From Schistosoma mansoni (lineage: Eukaryota; Platyhelminthes; Trematoda; Strigeidida; Schistosomatidae): a stretch of DNA of 64,000 nucleotides. The DNA lies in NCBI RefSeq assembly GCF_000237925.1, contig NC_031496.1, positions 26,281,510 through 26,345,509 of the forward strand, given 5' to 3'. A program made the position numbers and the translations under genes. The number at the start of each line of letters is the position of its first letter. Position 1 is the stretch's first letter. A model generated the notes under the pieces. That model was not told the DNA's origin. It made no database searches and saw nothing but the letters and a program-made list of their open reading frames with translations. Below, piece by piece: positions 9,900 through 24,100 of the stretch.

Positions 9900-12800
9900 C
9901 TATAAATTGTAACAATAGGGTAACTTCATTTGACCTGAATGAAAACACAAAACTCTGAGAAATATGATTCAATGATGTTTGCATTAAGTACTAATACTAT
10001 TACTACTACTAATAATAATAATAATGTGTATTGTCACATGCTGTCTATACATGTGATAGGATTATTAATTCATTACTATCATGACGAAAAAGTATTTCTG
10101 GATTACTTGTTTGTGAAGCTGAATTTTAATTTCAGGTCAACTAAAAACACTAAAATAGATGAATAATGGAATAGAATTTTGAATAGATTAATAAAGTACC
10201 TTTACATTTACGTAGGAAAATTATTTTTAGAAATTTAAGCAGAGATGTATATAGTGGCAAGCAGTGGAGTCAAGGATACATGTATCATTCTGTTCGGGGC
10301 TCGCTAGCTGGATGCACCTGAATCCAACAGTTGATGTTAACTCAGGGACTTGAACCTAGTAACGTTCGCTTCAAACGTCATCGCATCATTTAGTTAGCTA
10401 CCGAGTCCAGTTAGCCATTAGCTTAAGCAATGGGGTGAATTTTAATTCAGAGTGCCAGGAGCCTAAAAATTCTCTGATGTTCTTAATATTCCCTCTATCT
10501 AGGAATCCATCATTTTTCCAGTCGAGTGTGTGTCCACAGTTGCCCACATACATTGATTTAAACGGAGATATGTCATGGCGTTTGACCGCTAATTGATTTT
10601 CGTGCGGGCGAAAATGAGGGTATCCAATTTGTCCGATGTGGTGTTTTTCGTAGTTGAAACGGTTTATTTTGCAGATGGTATTTGGTTTTTTTTGTTTTGT
10701 CATTTCATCCTCTGGTTTGTATGGGATTGGTTGAAGTGATCTTGATGGTCTATGTGTTACATCTATTCCAAAAAGCTTCAATAATCTCACTGTATTTTCT
10801 GATAGGTTTTTTAACTATGGTGGGATGATCCATTTGGTGGTTTCTGTACTTGATTTCGCTTCTACTGCTGAGTTGGGTTGATATTTCTTGATGAAGTTGC
10901 GTAGGCAGCCGTCCTTTTTAAAGATAGTCTTAAGATATTTGTCATCATTCTTCCGAGCTGCAAGAGTGTGTCCTCGCTTCCTTAAGTAAAGTTACCACGC
11001 AATTGATTTTGTGAGTTCCTGGGTTGTTGCTGCTGTAATTGAGAATTTGATCTGTGTGGATCTGTTTTCAATAAACCTGAGTTTACGGTTTCTCTGTGTT
11101 GGTTCTGTTGATTAGTACATGCAAGAATGGTAGTTTGTTGTTTGACTCCTTTTTCATTGTGAATTTCTTTTTTATTGAAGACATATTTGTAGTAGCGATG
11201 ATAGTGAAGAAAGATGGATCCAGAGAATACAGTTTTTAAAGGCAGAAAAAAACATGTATGACGGAATATCGGAGCTCAAGATCTAGATGAACAGTAAATA
11301 CACGTGGACAATTATAATCTATTCGGAGTCACATCATCAAACGTTTTTTTTATAGCATTTTAGCAGTTCAGCTGCAAAGTGAATAACGTTAAGCGACAAT
11401 AAATGAGTACTAACTAAATTTTAAAAACTAGGTTTTTTAAAATGCAATGAAATTCCACATTTCAAATATCGTAAAACAGAACTTAGAGGATGTAATAATT
11501 TAAGATACGTAACACATAGAAATTCACTATTACATTCAAACGTGAAAGTTAGTTCGACTTTGAATACTTGATATAGGATTAACCAATGGAAGAGCCATTA
11601 ATTTTAGTTACTTAAAACCTTGAAATAAAGCACGCAATATCAAGCCACACTACCACTTAATCGGCAGGATTCAATCGTCAATATGACATTGATCACTACC
11701 CACTCAGTGCTCAATCGATTGTAAAATTATAGTGATTATTAACAAAAGCAAAACGAATGACTGTGTGAATATATTTGTGTTTAGTAAAGCCTATTTTTCG
11801 TTGTTGCCTAATACGATGAAACACCTCTTTAATTCACTATGAGGACACCAGACAAACGTCGTAAAGTTGCATATAAATTACTGACTACTAGGAGAAAAAT
11901 TCAATAATACCAGATAAAATATTGATGAATTCGAGCTAACTTTACTTGAAATATTTCAATGGATAGTGAACCAAAACAAACCAACACAAGTTTTTTTTTC
12001 GCGTTGTCAAGTAAGAAACATTGTACAAAACTCATTTCAGTGCTGATTAACACTTATTAATTACTCGTCTAGAAATTATGAATTTACTGTAAGAAGTATA
12101 AAAGTAAAAAAAATTGATCAGACAAACGGCTTTATTAGTTGTACTGTTTCATTTTTTCAAAAAATAATATTTTACAGATTGTGTTAGAATCCTTGTGATC
12201 AATATTAAAACAGTAGAATTCAGAAGAAGCTGGCAATCCAGCCTATCAAATACATGACTATTTAATTGTATAAGCTGTTGAACCTATTATTATTCAAAAA
12301 ATAAACACTATGAAGTGAAGTAGGTCTAAAATCAATCAACCATAAGCAACGTAGAACCTGGCAAACACCTGTATCATTTCACGTTATCACACTATATCAG
12401 TATAGTGAGATGAAATTAACGAGGATAAGGCTGGATTATTAGAACAAGTAACTACATCAGAAAACATCAGGTATAAAGAATATGATTGGGAAGAAAGAAT
12501 GGACTTGTGGAATGAAAAATATGAGGTAATTTTAAAATTCAAGATTTAAAGGAAGCTAGAGTAAATACGTGAGTCATTATGACCGATTCTGAGCCGCATC
12601 AACTACTAATTGAGCGGACCCCAACCACGTTATCTGCACAGTTCAGTTCAAAAGTCGATGACTTTATAGACATAAAGGATTACTCATATTTCGGAGATAG
12701 AAGAAAAATGGAACAAAGCTATGTCACCATAAATAATTCTTGGTCAAGTACATTGGTAACTGTGAAAGATCACAATTACTAACATCACAAAAGAACTGTT

Positions 12801-15712
12801 GTAGTGTGGGTTACTAATATCCACATAAGCAGTATGTAACGATGGTCAGGCATAGAATGTATTTCACTAAAAGATTGATAAGGAAAGAACGGAAACGAAA
12901 CGCAATTGGTATGAAAATGCATGAACAATGAAATCTGAGACAATAGACTGATATTTGCAGAAGGAACAGTCAAGAATGAGACAATTGGTTGATTGTTTGT
13001 AAATTAACTGCTTACTGTATGGTTGTCAGATTTTAGTGAGATATTCTGTAATTTCGTGTCAAATACATTCGACTGTACCCAATCGTGTTCTTGTTCACTA
13101 TACTATGATAAGAATATCTTGGAATTACGAGTCGCATAGCTTATTTCATTTTTGTCTGAGCCACTATAACTGTCTTCTTCCACCATTTTACACCTTAGAT
13201 AATATTCCTTCTGGTCAAACAATAGAAAAAAATAGTATAGAATACCTAGAATAGTGGTCAACATTGGATATCAAACAACTACATTAGAGATGAACTGCAA
13301 TATGAACTGTGTTCGTCACATTTCTGGGAAAGATTACGATTCGACATAGAACAATATCTGATTATGAATGATTGAGATCTTTAGAACATGAATGGGAATT
13401 GATGTGAACTTGATAGTGTGGCGACTGACAAGGACAAAGTGATGAAAATCAAGAAGCCGATACGAGACAGGAACAACTTAATATTGCAGAAGTTAAAAAT
13501 GAAATGGGAGAATCCCGTGTACATAGTAACGGATGATGACCTTGAAATACAAAAGAAATAGCAAAGAGTGCTAACAACACGCTAGATAACAGCAAAAATC
13601 ATCGCGGAGATAAGGATTAGGAGAATGTTCTTGCAGTTACCCTTACCACCCAAAATAACCATTTATCAGCAAAAATCAGATAACCCGTGGTCTTGCTAGC
13701 TGTATTCTACTGACGTTTAATAGAAAGTATCATGTAAAAGGAAATACAAATAGACAGTGTTAATCTTGTCAATCAACCATGTGTCATTTTCTCCAATAGG
13801 GAGACGGTCTGATTCACAGGAAGCTTTTAGTTGTGAACAAAGCAAAAACAACAAAATTTGGCGTGTAGACTCAATTTATTCTGTTTCACTGCTACTAAGG
13901 GCCTGAAAGGAGCCTAAAATTAAAGTACAGTTAGGAACAAAAGGTTGAGATACTTGAGTTAGTACGTTTGAGATAGCTATCAAGAACAGAAATCATAGTA
14001 AGTGGAACAGAATACAAAATGTGTTTTAAAAATAGTTATATGTTGGAAAAACGCCATGAAGGGTAAAGCTGAGGTTATTCCTTGTATTAGAACTTTCGAT
14101 TTCGTTTCGAACATGCATCCCAAATTCACAAAGGTAAATCCAGGTTCTAACTAACGGAAAAAATATTTGGCTCTTACGTAAGGAAATATCTTAAGATATC
14201 GAAAACAATGCTGATGTGTAAAAAACCCACCATAAAATGACAAGAAAATATTGAATAGGTAATTCTGGTTCATGGTATGCAAAAAATCTACCAGAATTAA
14301 TTCGACAATTTTGAACGTGGAGGAAATAATGAATGAGGTCATTACAGAATACAAACGACCAATCACCAAGTAGAGCACAATGTCATGTTTGTCTAGTAAC
14401 TTCGTGATAATTGAATTCTATTGATCAGGTTGCAATGTAGTCACTAAACTTTGCTTGTACTATGTTGAGAAGTTAGATGATTGAAGCTAGTCGGCAGGAG
14501 ACCCTGGACTTAGGGAGCATCAGTCCTCTCAATATTGTAGATACATCTCAACGATGAGTGTCAATCAGCACGAAACCTAGATCCAGGCTTTTATGTCGAC
14601 TAATTTGAACCAACTAGTATTTTATGATAAATTGAAACCAAACGAATTTTCATTATTAATGTTTTTAACATAGTTTTTGTTTCCATAAAAACAAACAACA
14701 AACTAAAGAACAAGAATAAAAACATTATTTGGATGACTGTTCACAAACTGACTCTTCTTTAATAAATGTTTTAACTTTAAATGGGAAATTCTAAAATTTA
14801 AAACACAATAGTTATTACGCACCTTACGGAATATTAGGATACACCTTTCAAGTCTGTTGGAAACGATATATTTAGTTTAGGTAGATAATATCTCTTAAGT
14901 TTGCACACGGAAACACACTCGAAAGTAATATTATTATAGAATTGAAGGTAAATACAGATGAATTTTTGATTAGTGGAACATGTTAAATGATGAGACTATA
15001 ATTTATGGACCAACCAATGAAGTTAAGAATAGCAAACCTTGGATATTAGCGCGAAATTCATTCACAAACATTGTTAAATAACATGTTGCCATCATAGCTG
15101 ATGCTAGTTCATGATGAAATACCATATTTTAATTCCTAACATTAAATTCTAACTCTAAATCCTAATCCTGGTAGGTAGGTGAGTTGTATCAAGGTCAGTA
15201 GCGCTGCTCAAAGGTCGTCCACAAATTACAATCCAACCCATTAAATAATAATAATGAACACTGACTGAATTGTTTAAGTAATATGTAAATTTTAACGTAT
15301 TTTAAATGTAAAATATTACAATAATAATAATAGAATTAAGTACAGATATAAATCTATACAAGAAAAAAAACATGTAGTTAAAACACACTACATCAGTAGT
15401 TGGATAAACTGGAATCAGAGGAAAAAAATCGGGGTTTTTTTTATGAAAAAAATACTAATTTGGCCGAGAAAGGACGACACTCAATAGTGTACAGTTAGTT
15501 TGTTTACAACGTGATCAATGGTACAGAATTATCACTAGTATTGCTATCGGAAGAAGTACTGTTAGTATTATCATTAGTAATATTATTTCCATTTAATAAA
15601 TAAAAGCCAGAATCTTTTAAAATACCAATTAAACATTGTGATGTTGATAATGAATGTACCGATGATATACAAATATTCACATTTAATAACCATAATGTTA
15701 ATGGTTGTTGAT

Positions 15713-15748
<36 letters not shown>

Positions 15749-18110
15749 CACAATGAATTTCAAATAATTTATCAATTGTATTCAGTGTTGATTGTGGTGA
15801 TAAAAATGTAATAGAACAAGATGAATGTATAAATGGATGAAGTGTACAAGACCAATTCACTTCATATGAATTAGTTAATTGACTAAAACGACTAGTTCTT
15901 ACAAAATGTGGATAAATTAAACAAGATAATATATCAAAATGATTCATTATTTGATGTATAGTATTATTATCTGATGGTATAGTACAATGTTTATGCATTG
16001 CTAATTGACAACTAATTGCAAATAAATTACAAAGAACACTTTTTGATTGATGACAATCAATGATACATTGTGGTACAACAACACTTATTCGATAAGTTAC
16101 CGTATAATGAAATGAATTATTTAATATATTTTTATCCATATCCGATAGTAATTTTGACATTAATAAATGTATTATATAAGGTAATTGTAAAAGATTTTTA
16201 ATGTCATTAGAAGATAAACATTTAGACCAATTAGTTTTGATTACATCATGAAATAATTCACCTAATTTATTTAGATTTACTGCACCTTCTAAACCTAAAT
16301 CCCAATTAGATAATTTACCATTTATTAATAATAATAAACGACTAATATGTACAGCGACATGAATTCGTGCTTCACAACTAATTTCATTTAAATGAGGTGA
16401 AGCTATCACATTAGGATGTTGTAATAATTTATCCATAATGGGATTTATTGATGAAGAACGAATGAGCGGTTCATTTTCAAAAACATCTAATGCTGCACCA
16501 CAACAATGACCGGATTCTAATGCTTCTAATAAAGCCATTTCGTCAATAATACCACCATTGGAACAATTAATGATTCTTATGCCCGGTGAACAGATAGACA
16601 ATGTTCTAGAATTTATAAGATGTTTAGTTTCTGGTGTTAAATCAATATGTAATGTAAGATAATTTGATTCACTTAGTACATTGTCTAATTCCATAACGGC
16701 ATCTAACCAATCTGGTAAATTAATATTATCAAAATTATGATTTGGATCATAACCAATGATACGCATACCGAATACTTTCATTCGTTGACCGACAGCTGAA
16801 CCAATTTCATTATTAATACCTATAATGCCTAAAGTTTTTCCAGATAATTCAGTAATATGGAATGTAGCATTTCTTTCAGTGGATTTCTTTTTAATATTGA
16901 ACCATTCAGAAGAGGAATTTAATAGAATATGAGGAATATGTTTAGCTAAAGCTAATATTAATCCACAAGTATATTCAGTTGTTGATATGATATTTCCATA
17001 TGGTGCATTAATAACTAGAATTCCATGCTCTTGTGCTGTGATACAATCGATAGTATCCATATTCCCACCAGTTCGAACAATTATTCGTAGACCGAATTTA
17101 CATGCCAATCTTAAAATCTGATCAGTAATTGGAGTAGTTGAACTAATAATTAGAACACTAGCAGAAGATGATTGTAAAATATATAAGAGACGATCTTCGG
17201 AAACACAACTTTCTTTAAGATCATAAACAGTTAGACCATTTTCTGTCAGTAGATCGACCACCAATTCAACCAAATTATCAGCGATAACAATATTATTCAA
17301 AACAGGAAGCAATGACATTTTAATAAAACAGCATTAACTCAAGTTTAATGTGATGAAAAAAAATCACAAACGCCTATTTATAGTTATGGCATTATTGTAT
17401 TTTGCTTAAATTGCACGGTTACCAAGCTAAATGTACACAATAGTAAATGTGAGTATAATATTGAAAGATTAATTAGGTAGATAAGCGTATAAGTGAAACG
17501 TACGTGACTATGAGCATTGTGAACTGATAAGGCCTTACATACAGAAATATATACATTGGTAATCTAGCAAAATAAGGTATCTGTCTGAATTGATCCGACT
17601 TTATAAAAATGAAACGATACATTTAGCCGTACATATGAAAGAAATGTAAAATACATTACGCATTACATGGGGGACAGTTATTGAATATAAGGTAAAAACT
17701 GTATTGATAGTCAACATATTTACACTGACAACTGATCTAAACACAACACCGTAAGATATTGCGTACATTATGGAAATGCTTAACACACCATATATAAAAC
17801 TATTGGCTACTAACTAATTTTAAAGTAGTATCAGTTATATAGTGAAAGATTAAACAGCTTTAATGATGATCCACGTGGTATATGCTATATTAAACAGCCC
17901 CAAATACGAAGAGGAACATTTGAAGCTCAAATTATCCTAACTGCTAGCTCTTCATTAGGCATTATCCTCATGCTATAGCTAGAATATATGCAATCAAGCG
18001 ATGATCTTTAGTAAGATATTATCGAAGTTGTTCTCTACATCTAATCTTACTATTTATATCAAATTGATCATGACTGTAAACTGGCGTGAATTCTGTAATT
18101 ATTGTTTTCA

Positions 18111-18149
<39 letters not shown>

Positions 18150-21100
18150 TTTGGAGAGAGTTCCAAACATGAGACTGACACCAATTATTGGAAATTAGAG
18201 AGAAATCAACAAGCAGTTTCGTCACAGCTGGAAAATCTTTCACAGTGTGAAATCGACGGACTTTAGAACCTCTACATATCGCAGCAAGAATACATTGTTC
18301 AATAGCTTGTATTTCCAACGTCAGTCAATTAGGAATGGGGCACGAGTGTTATTCATCATTATCAGTCGTTTAGTGACAGCTTTACTCTCGAAATGGTTGA
18401 TTCTATTGGTTACGGTCTCTTAATGAAACCTTTGAAAATCCAGCTCAAAGTCATCCAACCTACGGTTAGTTACTAAGTACTTTCGACATTATTTAGACAC
18501 CTTTTTAGGAATAGAAAATATTCTTCACTTAATTTCCCATGAAGTTCTTTCACTCAAACCAAGAATGGATTACTGTCGGTTTCTTTATGAAAAAATAGAT
18601 TTGGCTCAATATAACAGTGAGAGAATAACATTAGATATCAAAATCTTCAATAACAAGATCGAATAATGTTCACAACATTTTAACGATTATAATTTTACAT
18701 TCCTACTTCTGAAATCATCACAACCCAAGTTTTAATTATCACTATACAAAGTTAACAGTATCCATAGCTTACTTTAGCTGTGTTCCACAAATAATTACTG
18801 TCTGAGAAGCAATTACTTTTAAAATAAGAATGTTATGAATTGACAGAATACCCATACTACTATTAAATATCGGCAAAATAAATAACGATTCGATGGGGAA
18901 ACCTTAGTTAGATTTCATTTCCAAAGAAGTTTTCTATTATTAAAACACATGAGAGAGGAATTGTACTGGTGTAGAAATACTAGAAAGATAAGTGTAAAAT
19001 TTTATGAACTCAACACAGACCTCTGTGTTGTCATTTTTAGAGAGATTTAGAGCACATATACATTTCAATGTTAACAACAAATGAGTAGGACAATTCTGCA
19101 TGAATTACCAAGGACCAATGCATAGATATCATTATTTGCAAATAAAGTATTTTACACTAGGAATGTGTCAAGATTCATGTGCAATTTGATTATAAGTACG
19201 AAATAGAATGGAACAAGGATTAGCATGTAAATAGTGTGTAACATAATTTTAATGAATAGTAATTTGGTGGGTTTTAAGACTAAACGAAAATTTAAACAAA
19301 AGGGAATGGACTTAGGCTTTTTATTTCAAAACTATGTTTATTTAACTGAGAAAAAAACTTTTGGATTTTTCCCTCCTACTTGAGGATTCTTGTTTATAGG
19401 AGTCCTATAAAATGTTGACATTTGCAATTACAAGGTATGAAAATGATTCACATCTAATAAACCTAATGATACATTTTTATGTAAATGACTGTTTTGATAT
19501 ATCAAAAATAACCATTTTGTATGACATACAAAAATCATAGGAGTGATATTTATTTTATTTATTTATTTAAACACATAAATATTGGTACAAGGAAGCACCA
19601 GATAAATACGCGCCTCACAAATCTCATTCGATTTGTGTGAGGGCTGTGATACTGCCCAGGTGCCCAAACTGAAGCACGTGGTTTTCTTAGGGGCCCACAC
19701 CCGGAGCCTTTGACCGAAAGATCTGATCCACAAGGCAGTGGAGCATCGTGAGGAGATGCAGTCCCATGGTAGCCGGTGATCAACGATTGATTCATACGCC
19801 ATTTGTTCCCTCAGGATATTGGAGCCCATGTGCACCATTGGTTTGGAATCAGGGTTTTCCAACTCCCCTAGGTGAACTTTCTATGTCCACCAACCCAGTT
19901 AAAGCGCCGGACATTCGCTTCTCGTCCTGTCAATCTCGTAAACAACACCGGTGCCACAAGAAGGCAGTGAGTAGGACTTCCCTGGCAGAGGCTATATATT
20001 CGCTGGCCATGTGAGAGCATTTCGAGAGGGGGAGCGGACTCTCCTCACTCTCGGCCGTACCAGGGCATTTGGGGGCATAGGAGTGATAAGTTGTTTTTAG
20101 ATAAATTAATTCCTATTCATCTAAGTATTTTGTCATAATTTCTACGGAATCCCACTCGGTCCATTTTAGCTTGGGAAACCGGGTAGTAGTATTAGCCTTT
20201 ATGCCTAAATTACGGCCGGAAGACAGGTACATATGTCTGTATTTGTAGATACTTGGCAAATGAGTTACTTAAATGTATGAAAATGTAGATCATGGCTGAT
20301 TTGATAAAAGTAAGCAGCAGAAACCAACAAATAGATCATCCTATCATATATGAAGCAAACATCGAGAATCACAAGATTATTCAGATAGTTTGAAGTAGGC
20401 GTAGAACATAAACTACCAAATCACTTCATTTAATCTTATGGATACCAAAAGGAGAAAAGCCAAACATCATCTATAAGACAAACTGCCCCAACTGAGAAGA
20501 ACACCGTATCGAATAAAGTGGATACCTTCTTTATCGTATGAAAACTGACTACCTGTCAAAAATCGAGACGTATTTTCGCTCATATCAAAATACAGAAACG
20601 ATTATGGACACATGTTTAATCTCGGACAGATAAAATATTAAGAAGATTAGAGGATATTTATGAGCTTTGCACTCAAGGTCACTCAACAAGCAATAAACAT
20701 TTCAAAATCAACCCAATTCATTTACCAATTAGGAAAACCATGGAAAAAATTTAGGGTCAGAAATTAGGTCAAAGATTTACAATCAGAACTAATGTGCAGA
20801 AAATGACAGGACAAGTGTCGACAACAACCAACCAAAATTAAGGCTGAGAGACTAAACTGTCAGTCATATGTGGAGAAACTCGAATACCTAACTTTTACTT
20901 TGAATTTGTGCTGATAGTGTTGTCTACAAGGGCAATGAAAGCGGCAGAAGTAAACTACCCAGGTCAGAGAACGAAACACCTCCCCATTCATTTACCTCAG
21001 CTACAAATCTTTTCTAAAATTTCAAAGTGATCACATTCATATAAATCGTGTTAATCTAGAACCTATCTACAAATTGTAAATGCCAATGATTGTCTTATTT

Positions 21101-24100
21101 GATGTGAAGAGGAGAATGGAGGAAATGACAAACCACGAAAGTTATTCTTTTAGATATTATCTTACCGGACTCTTAACCTGTAAATTACTAAGATTTTGTT
21201 ACGTGCCTGCTTTATTTCATAAATTATAAGCTTTTGATTAATTTGTAAATTACTGACTCATTCTCTTCCACTCAGACATTATTATAATTTAAACATGATT
21301 CTTGTATTTTTATGAGATAATAACCGCTCCTTTTCAATGTTCAATAAAAGTGCAATAGTATTTTCGAGCATTTTTCCACTCGTTTAGTGAATGAGTGTTG
21401 CATATAAGAGCGTGCTTTTCACTGGACATTTAACTTCAGTCATCTATATCTTTTATGGACACAACACAGTGGCGCATTCCAACTTCTTGGATGAAGAAAG
21501 TTAACAGGATGAAATTTAGAGTTTGAAATGAAGTCATCAGTGAAAACTGTGGTCTTATATGCAGCATTCAATAACTGAATCAATGGAAAACTAGACCAAC
21601 TGGTTCTGTTATTCCATAATTATATGACCTCCCTAAAATGAAGAATGATATTCCTTCTTGTCCTATATTAGATATGAATAACTCGTGTTATCGTTAAATG
21701 GCTAACTGAAATTCTACGTCCAGTTAGAAATCAACTCAATAGATACACCCCAGTTGAGTGGTTTGATTTTATTTATTCAATAGTATGTATCAGTGTAACA
21801 GGGAACAAGATGACATCAATAGGTAATATATTTCTTTGATAAATTTAGTTAATGATGTAACATCACTCATCAGTATATAATTTTCTCCAGAGAATTTTAA
21901 CATAGATATAGTGAGAAAAAACATCAGGAAACGTTTAACATATTACATAAACACTTTACTGGGGAAATAAAATAACATTGTTAAAATAGGATCTGGTATA
22001 ATGGAAATTAAAGACTCAATAAAATATATAAACACACTTATGATAAAATAGAATTTGAGAATGATGAACGAACTTACTTTCATATAACTAATGTTTAAAT
22101 CTTTTCTGGATAAACCACGTCGTATATTTCTTCTTAAATAAACATCATAATCACGTACAATACGTCCGATTACATCAGTAGTAGAAATTCCTTCTGTACG
22201 TTGAGTTACAAGAAACCTTAATGAAATGATAGAAATATGAATTTCCTGGGAAAGACTTTCAAAATGAATTCATTACACTATAACACGTAAGCGTTATGTA
22301 AATGAAATAACAATAGAAAATATTAAATGAACTGGTAACATTTAAATTATAGAGGATTAAACTGAACGAAAAATGTTTATAAGCAATAAAAAGATTTTAT
22401 ATAGTTGAGATCCTGAGTCAATTGAAGCTAGACCACCATTGGAAACCTGGAAGCACTGGACGGCCGTTTCGTCCTATTGTGGGACTCTTCAGCGGTGCGC
22501 ATCCACGATCCCGCCTCGCGAGATTCAAACCCAGGATTCATGATCTGAACTATATAAAATTACTAAAATCTCCACAAAACCCCCTTGTGATAATAAAAAG
22601 ATTGTTAACATTTGAGTGTTCTTGAGTACGTTCTTAATTAGTGAATTAAATTAATTTCAGTGATCAGAAGACTTGTAAAATAAATGAGAAAATACTGTTG
22701 GAATGAGATACAACAGTTGTTATAAGGTAGTTCATTAACTTGGATAATATAAGTGAATAAGTTGTAAAAATAAAGACAGTGATTAGATCATTGATTAATT
22801 TCATATGATACGGAGAATCTGAAGAATGTAAAAAACGAGATTTTATAAGCATGACAGTAATTGAACGACATTGTTTGAGTATTTTAAAGACTGATAATCA
22901 GGCGAAAAGTTAACCATTACACAGATGTATTAAATATTTTTAAAAGAACCTACACAATAGTAAATTATAAAAAGTTGCTTGAATATGAATGTCTGGTAAG
23001 CACACAACAAAGAATATTTACATAATATAACTACCAGCGTGGCTGAATAGTTTGATAGGTTAATTAACTTGGCTTTTAATCATTAAATCAACGGTTCAAA
23101 TTTAGTTACGGTTAATTCAATTTAAGCAATCTGATACGATTGTTGGCCATGGTATTTAGTTCACTAAGTTAAATCAGTTTTGTTGGTAAGTGAAGAATAT
23201 GTATTTGGGATCTGGGGGAATATCGTAATCAATGGTTAAACATGTTGGTAGACGTAAGCTCTGAATTGGTGGCAACGGTGCCAACATATACATTACTTGT
23301 TTTCTCTCAGACCCTAGATTTCAAAAAAAATTATTAGTTATTCAGTCTTTCTTCTTGAAGTATGCAGACAACGCTTAACATTTTATACTACTGCTGTTTT
23401 AACTCATTAAATGATCTTAGCAAAACCATCATTGAAAACCTGGAAGCATTGGATGACCGCTTTGTCTTAGCACGGGACTCCGCAGCAGTGTGCACAAACG
23501 AACCCACATCCGGAAACCAAATACAGAAACTACGGTCTCGAGCGCGAATGCTTGACGTCTAGGCTACTAAGCCGGTATCCAACGATTTGAGTGTCTGACA
23601 TATTAAAATTTGAACTTAACTTCTTAAAAGTAATATTTATTTGATTTAATCTTATTTGATATGGTAGTTTTTCATCTGACTAAAAAAAGTAGAAGGAAAC
23701 TGAAGAACCTGAAAAGATGATTGTTAACTGCAGTCCAAGTGCTAATGTCTGAAACCATGAGTCACTACACTTTACATGAAGTAAACTAAGAATACGAAGA
23801 CAGGTGTAAGTGGGGATTTTAAAGATTTTCAAAACACATCGTCTTGACCAAATAAAACAATCATTTATATTTGTGACCATTACACAAAATAGATGATTAG
23901 ATGACAATATTACATATACGAAAAATGCGTAGTTACTTCAGAAACACACAATCAGGTTCACTGAACTGGTAAAAAGTATAAATATCACACTGAATTGATA
24001 TAAAGAATATTGATCTTTTCATCCCGTCTTATAAATGACAAATGTAATTCCTTCATCAAATTAACGTAAAATCATTCATTTCTACATACTAACGGGTTAC

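Noticed and set aside
10398-10790. GIY-YIG frame as a host nuclease or homing endonuclease
   Set aside because: The motif order and the surrounding broken reverse-transcriptase words fit a Penelope-like element.
18001-18318. Overlapping short frames on both strands with Ile/Tyr repeats
   Set aside because: They are translations of the (TA)n microsatellite.
19559-20014. Several overlapping 80-100 codon frames
   Set aside because: They lie inside the RTE-B-tailed SINE-like element, recur in every copy and show no codon-level conservation that I can see.
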